Assembly: GCA_963930645.1 (NCBI GenBank)
Contig: OZ005660.1
Location: 198,233,427-198,297,426 of the forward strand
Direction of reading: 5' to 3'
DNA from: Salticus scenicus
Lineage: Eukaryota; Arthropoda; Arachnida; Araneae; Salticidae
Length of the DNA stretch: 64,000 bases
Below are positions 59,971 to 64,000 of this stretch, in pieces. Numbering within the stretch: position 1 is the stretch's first letter; the number at the start of each line of letters is the position of its first letter. The notes beneath the pieces were generated by a model, which saw nothing but the letters and a program-made list of their open reading frames with translations, made no database searches and was not told where the DNA came from. The position numbers were made by a program, and so were the translations under genes.

Positions 59971-60159
59971 CAATTTAGAATATTAACTAGATACATTTTT
60001 TTTTTTTTTTTTTAAATAAAATTTAAAAGGGTATTCCTACAGAAATAAATAATTTATATGGAAGAAAAAATTTATAAATATTATGAGAAATACTTTGTAT
60101 CGTAATAATAATAATAATATACATGTATATAGACAAATAATTTTTTTTTAATTTAAAAA
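57991..60159. other. AT-rich loop between the inverted arms
   Basis: (AT)n tracts at 58040-58070, 59288-59326 and 59938-59967, several A- and T-runs, and an ATAAACACC-family copy at 59375-59500. No exon recognised. Confidence 0.6.
59375..59500. repeat. ATAAACACC-family copy with CCTGAGGAAG block
   Basis: AAAAGCACCACTGAACTGG, TATAAACACCATAAAATGCA, GCAACAGTTGTTTCAGGTT and, on the minus strand, CCTGAGGAAGCGTCATG. It shows one arm of the structure that is doubled at 13950. Confidence 0.65.
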
Positions 60160-60694
60160 AAAAAAAGGTTACTTTATCATACTTTATCATAACATTTTTA
60201 CCGATAAATATTCAAAAGTATTTTTTGCTATTATTATATCTATTTATTATTATTACTTGTAATCTTCGATTACTTATTATTATAGGTAAATTTCTAAACA
60301 ATTTGTCTTTTCACTATACTTTTCATCACCTAGATAAAATTTATCTTATTTTACAAAATTATTAATAAATGTTCTGAACAAAATTTTCTTTAAGACTGCT
60401 ATTGCAAAGAAGTTTTTTAAGTTATAATTCAATATTTTTACTAATTTATATCACTTTATACATTAAGATAAATAATTATTATCATACAGCGTTATTATTA
60501 CATTAATATTACGTTAATGTTTAGTATAATATTTCGTTATAAAATTTACATCATAAAATAAAGACATTATAATTTTGTGTAAAAACACATAGGGTAATTT
60601 TTTACATTAAATTCTTAAAGAAATAATTGAAGAATCTGGCTTACCTTAGAATGTTTTGCTGTCTGAAATTTTTTTCGTTTAATGCTCCATATCT

Positions 60695-60736
<42 letters not shown>

Positions 60737-61560
60737 TTTTTTTTTTTTTTTTTTTTTTTTTAAGTTCTTGATCCCATGGAAAGTTAAAAGCTTTTACTCG
60801 AGGTCCATTTTATAATTGCATCGACGTGTTGGTACCACACATTTATGTGGCATTTTTAAGATGTTTTCTTATATGTATATATCATAAAATCATAAAGCAA
60901 GCTATCTTTTTTTAACGAAATGTATGTTGCAATATAATAATAATCCACGTGCAAACGAACGCAAAAAATATCATCTTACACAAAATTGTTCATTATAATT
61001 AAATAATAATAATAATTTCTAAAATCCCGTTTAAATTAGATTGATAATTTAACTATAAAGGAAATATTTCATATGGATAACCATATGGATAAAATTTTTG
61101 ATTCGGAGATTGTTTCATAATCAGTTCTGCTTTAAATTCAAATAAATTTATTGATTTTTTTTTTTCAACGTTTAAAAAAGAGGGGCGGGGGGATACGTTA
61201 ATACTGTATAATTTGAAATATAAAAGAATTTTTAATTGGCAATATAAAATAATAAATGAATAATTTAAATTTTTGAGAACAAATTGACTTAACGCATTTT
61301 ATTTATTTTATTCAATAATATAATTTCTCTCTATCAGTCTGTTACATGTTTCACAATGAGAAAAGAATATAATAATGCTCAATGATCGGAGTTAAAGGTT
61401 TAAATCCTACAATTACATAATCAATATTAAAATTCTCCTTCTTTCTTCTTAAAAATAAAACTTTCACTTAAGAACGGAGGTCCATTACCGTGACGTCATA
61501 CACCCTGTGCGGAGGCTTTCTTGTAGGATGTGTTGGCAAGACCCCCTTATCATATATAAG
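60160..61560 (-). repeat. Right arm of the 4.5-kb inverted duplication
   Basis: Reverse complement of the left arm, with ~500 bp extra between the leader (CATCCTACAAGAAAGCC, TGACGTCA at about 61490-61530) and GCGTTCGTTTGCACGTGGAT (60948-60970). The arms face inward with a loop of about 2.2 kb. Confidence 0.75.
60645..60853 (-). pseudogene. Broken THAP-domain first exon, split by a (TTA)n expansion
   Basis: The minus strand opens at 60853 with MPHKCVVPTRRCNYKMDLE and a stop. The shifted frame gives GPRVKAFNFPWDQELKK, a clear THAP FPxD-EL-K segment. An A-run and about 35 bp of TTA repeat (60701-60762 region) then interrupt, and SIKRKKFQTAKHSK runs to the donor AAG|GTAAGC at 60645. The two sister relics keep different parts of the ancestral exon, so their common ancestor was more intact than either. 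Confidence 0.75.
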
Positions 61561-61700
61561 ACCTGTCCATTGGAACTGCTTCCCGGTCCGCTGAAATTCG
61601 TTGGTGGCGCTGCATGACGGGCGGTTTGTTTTGAAAAAATAATAGCTTCAGGCAGCCGGTCCGGCATTCCAGCCATTCCAACGTTTCCGATATCTGTGAT
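61485..61700. promoter_or_regulatory. GC-richer block between two divergent THAP relics
   Basis: Contains TGACGTCA (61491-61498) and CpG-bearing sequence. The left part matches the leader of the 57040 arm; the right part has CGATATCTGTGATTAG, resembling CGGAAATCTGTG upstream of the 57392 relic. It may be a once-bidirectional promoter. A 63-codon minus-strand frame here shows no domain. Confidence 0.35.
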
Positions 61701-61801
61701 TAGCGTCTTAGCTTTACATCTGCGTTCATATTATTAGTTAATTTTTATATTATCTAATATTTTATTTATTGTTTTTTTTCTTTAAATCAGCATTTTACAT
61801 A

Positions 61802-61990
61802 ATGAGTTACTGTTGTGTACCTCACTGCACATCGAATTAAAAAAAAAAAAAAAAAAAAACCTGTTGATTCAACCGGAAAGAAAATTTCTTTCCATGAATT
61901 TCCTACTCTACTGATCAGTCAGTTCGCGAAAAATGGATAAAAAAAAATTCCAGAAAAGGTATTTATCCCCATATAAATGAACTAGATCCA
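61802..61990 (+). pseudogene. Third broken THAP-domain exon
   Basis: ATG at 61802 gives MSYCCVPHCTSN then a stop and an A-run. DSTGKKISFHEFP and REKWIKKIPEK follow in other frames. C-x4-C (C5 with C9 or nearby), SFHEFP and REKW are THAP hallmarks. It has frameshifts on both sides of the FP motif. It lies on the opposite strand to, and upstream of, the relic at 60853, with a GC-richer block (61485-61700) between them. Confidence 0.75.
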
Positions 61991-62312
61991 TAAAATTTAG
62001 TTATATTACCCTACTAAATTATACTCTTTTATACTGTTAAATTTTTATACTTTTTTTTTTTTTAAATCATTAACAGTTAATTTTTTAATGATTATTAATA
62101 TCGAAATACAAAATTTAAAATGTGTAAGATGAATATTTTTTAAATAAAAGTTGAAAAGTAAATTGTAGCTTATAAAATTATTTTTTAATAACTTACTATA
62201 ATTAATATAAAATTTAATACATTCTTAACCTTCCTGATTTCCGTGAAAAGAATTCATGTATTTATGAAACAAATATTCTTGAGGTAGGGTTTTCACTATT
62301 TCTTTTTAAATT
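61991..62312. other. AT-rich gap
   Basis: Nothing recognised. Confidence 0.5.
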
Positions 62313-63437
62313 ATATCTACAAAAAAGACACTTAAAATGTACAAAAAAGCCAAGCTCAAAGAAAGAGAATTGATTAAAGTTGTGTCTAAAAGGGGTGTGA
62401 TATCAAATTCCCAAGCTTACATTCAAATACTTATTCAATATTCCCTTTTAACTAAATTTTCACATGTGAATCAAGTGCCTTATGATATGTTGATAGAAAT
62501 CCTTCTTTCCTGTACTAAATACATCATAGCGTGTTTCTGAAAAATATTATTATTTTTATTTATATATGATGGGCTTGGCGGCCATCTTTCAAAGATTTAT
62601 GTTAGTTTAAATTCTAAAAATCTCATCAATTATAGGATGAATTGGTTGATTGGTTGGTTAATTGAATTTTATATCGCACTAGTGCTGCGCAATGGGAAAT
62701 AATTATAGGATGGGAGGATGAGAGTGCGCCAAACTTAACACTGTTAAAACTTAAATTGATTCAACTTGTGTGCTTAACGGGGCTTTTGCGATGTTTTTAA
62801 TGCATTTTTTTTTTCTTTTTTAATCTGAATATTTCAACCCCTGTTGAATGGAATAACCATATTATTTTTACGAGATATTTATTCCAAGAAGCTAAATTCA
62901 AATTCGGTAAATATAAGGGGGGGTGGAAGATTCTATGCTCCCCCCCCCCCTCTGCTTCATGTTTTTACGTTAATTTAAATTTTTATATTCTTTTATTCCC
63001 GGCATTTATAGGATGGAAGTGCACTTAATACTAAATACTTATAAGAAATCATGTTATTGAAATATTTCCGTCTCTGCTGAATGGAATAGCAAAATTAATT
63101 TTATATGAGATATATTTTAAGAAACTTCTTTCAAATTGTGTGAATGTTTATTCATTACTTAAAAGATGGCCGCCAAGCCCATCATACATAAATAAAAATA
63201 ATAATATTTTTCAGAAACACGCTATGATGTATTTAGTACAGGAAAGAAGGATTTCTATCAACATATCATAAGGCACTTGATTCACATGTGAAAATTTAGT
63301 TAAAAGGGAATATTAATAAGTATTTGAATGTAAGCTTGGGAATTTGATATCACACCCTTTTTAGACACAACTTTAATCAATTCTCTTTCTTTGAGCTTGG
63401 CTTTTTTGTACATTTTAAGTGTCTTTTTTGTAGATAT
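62313..63437. mobile_element. 1.1-kb element with ~277-bp terminal inverted repeats
   Basis: The arms 62313-62590 and 63162-63437 are nearly perfect reverse complements. Outer ends read ATATCTACAAAAAAGACAC; inner ends read GGCTTGGCGGCCATCTTT. The ~570-bp interior has a C-run (62941-62950) and an ATTGGTTGATTGGTTGG run, and no transposase. A 67-codon frame (62337-62540) lies wholly in the left arm and is mirrored, with changes, on the right. A target duplication is not evident. Confidence 0.8.
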
Positions 63438-63639
63438 CATTTATTTTTTTTAAATAGTTTTTATATTTACTGGAATTAACCTGATACTTTACATCAGATA
63501 TGTCCTGGATTTCAACTCAGCTTTCGTGCGATGTTGTTCTTTGCGTTAAACTGTATTACAAAGTTTTCTTTGCGTTAAACTTTCCATAATTCTGGTTGCT
63601 AGACATTATCCATGGGTTTTCTATGCAGACTAGTATGCC

Positions 63640-64000
63640 GTGTTCATCACAAAACTTTCTTCTACATCTTCCTATACATTTTAACGCAGCACAAATTATT
63701 TATTATTTTTTTCATTATGAATGCTGAATATTATCAACTCAGAGAGGTATTGTTGCACAAAATGTCCAACGGAAGTAAATTTTCACCATGCAGATGGCAT
63801 CCTTTCAGTTCTAAAAAAAAATTGTAGTATATGAGCTCCACTTATCGGCCGATAGGCATCGAGATTGAATCAGCATAGTGTCTCATAATGGGCTTTTCAC
63901 ATATCAAGTTTTGTTTCATTATATTCAACAGAACCTTTCCTTAAATTGCGAAAATTGCTGTATAGCAGCGCCACATGTTGAGATATTGGTACAAAAGTTG
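63640..64000 (-). repeat. Repeat R1, partial at window end
   Basis: CATCACAAAACTTTCTTC and CAGCGCCACATGTTGAGA match the 44250 and 51570 copies. The rest lies outside the window. Confidence 0.45.

Overview
The window looks like non-coding, repeat-saturated animal DNA. It is about 70% A+T, with no operons and no long open frames, but with GT/AG-bounded coding pieces, tRNA-derived SINEs, THAP-domain exons and many DNA-transposon relics. The SINE head, the THAP exons and the long homopolymer and dinucleotide tracts fit an arthropod, possibly an arachnid. That is inference: no marker gene settles the species. No long or complete conventional gene is visible.

1-26.3 kb is a stack of nested mobile elements inside a recent tandem duplication. 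A fold-back element (2205-8155, arms near 970 bp) was entered by a 3.4 kb transposon (2826-6260) with an 8-bp target duplication. That transposon carries a clean THAP zinc-finger exon (4741-4893). About 8.81 kb (6143-14958) was then duplicated head-to-tail (14959-23769). The right breakpoint cuts a 3.74 kb hAT-like element, which is whole in the second unit (22567-26307) and truncated in the first. That element holds tandem copies of a dispersed repeat (called R1 here). One R1 copy contains two small MITEs, and the next R1 copy serves as the empty site for both.

26.4-29.5 kb holds two degenerate satellite-like arrays (about 150 bp and about 119 bp periods). 29.5-42.2 kb is a field of hairpins and MITEs, a Tc1-like transposase relic with its catalytic core missing (39679-40544), and weak candidate coding exons on the minus strand.

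42.4-54.7 kb contains the best candidate host gene, on the minus strand. It has a GC-richer promoter-like block (54480-54720), a first coding exon (53929-53984), a strongly protein-like exon (49266-49424) and a last exon (48710-48782). The pieces join in phase into an 85-residue protein I do not recognise; an alternative 3' route also keeps frame.

55-64 kb holds SINEs, long AT microsatellites, three broken THAP exons of which two form a 4.5 kb inverted pair (57.0-61.6 kb), and a 1.1 kb element with 277-bp terminal inverted repeats (62313-63437). Most of the biology here is transposon traffic. THAP domains and TGACGTCA-type palindromes recur at or near element ends.
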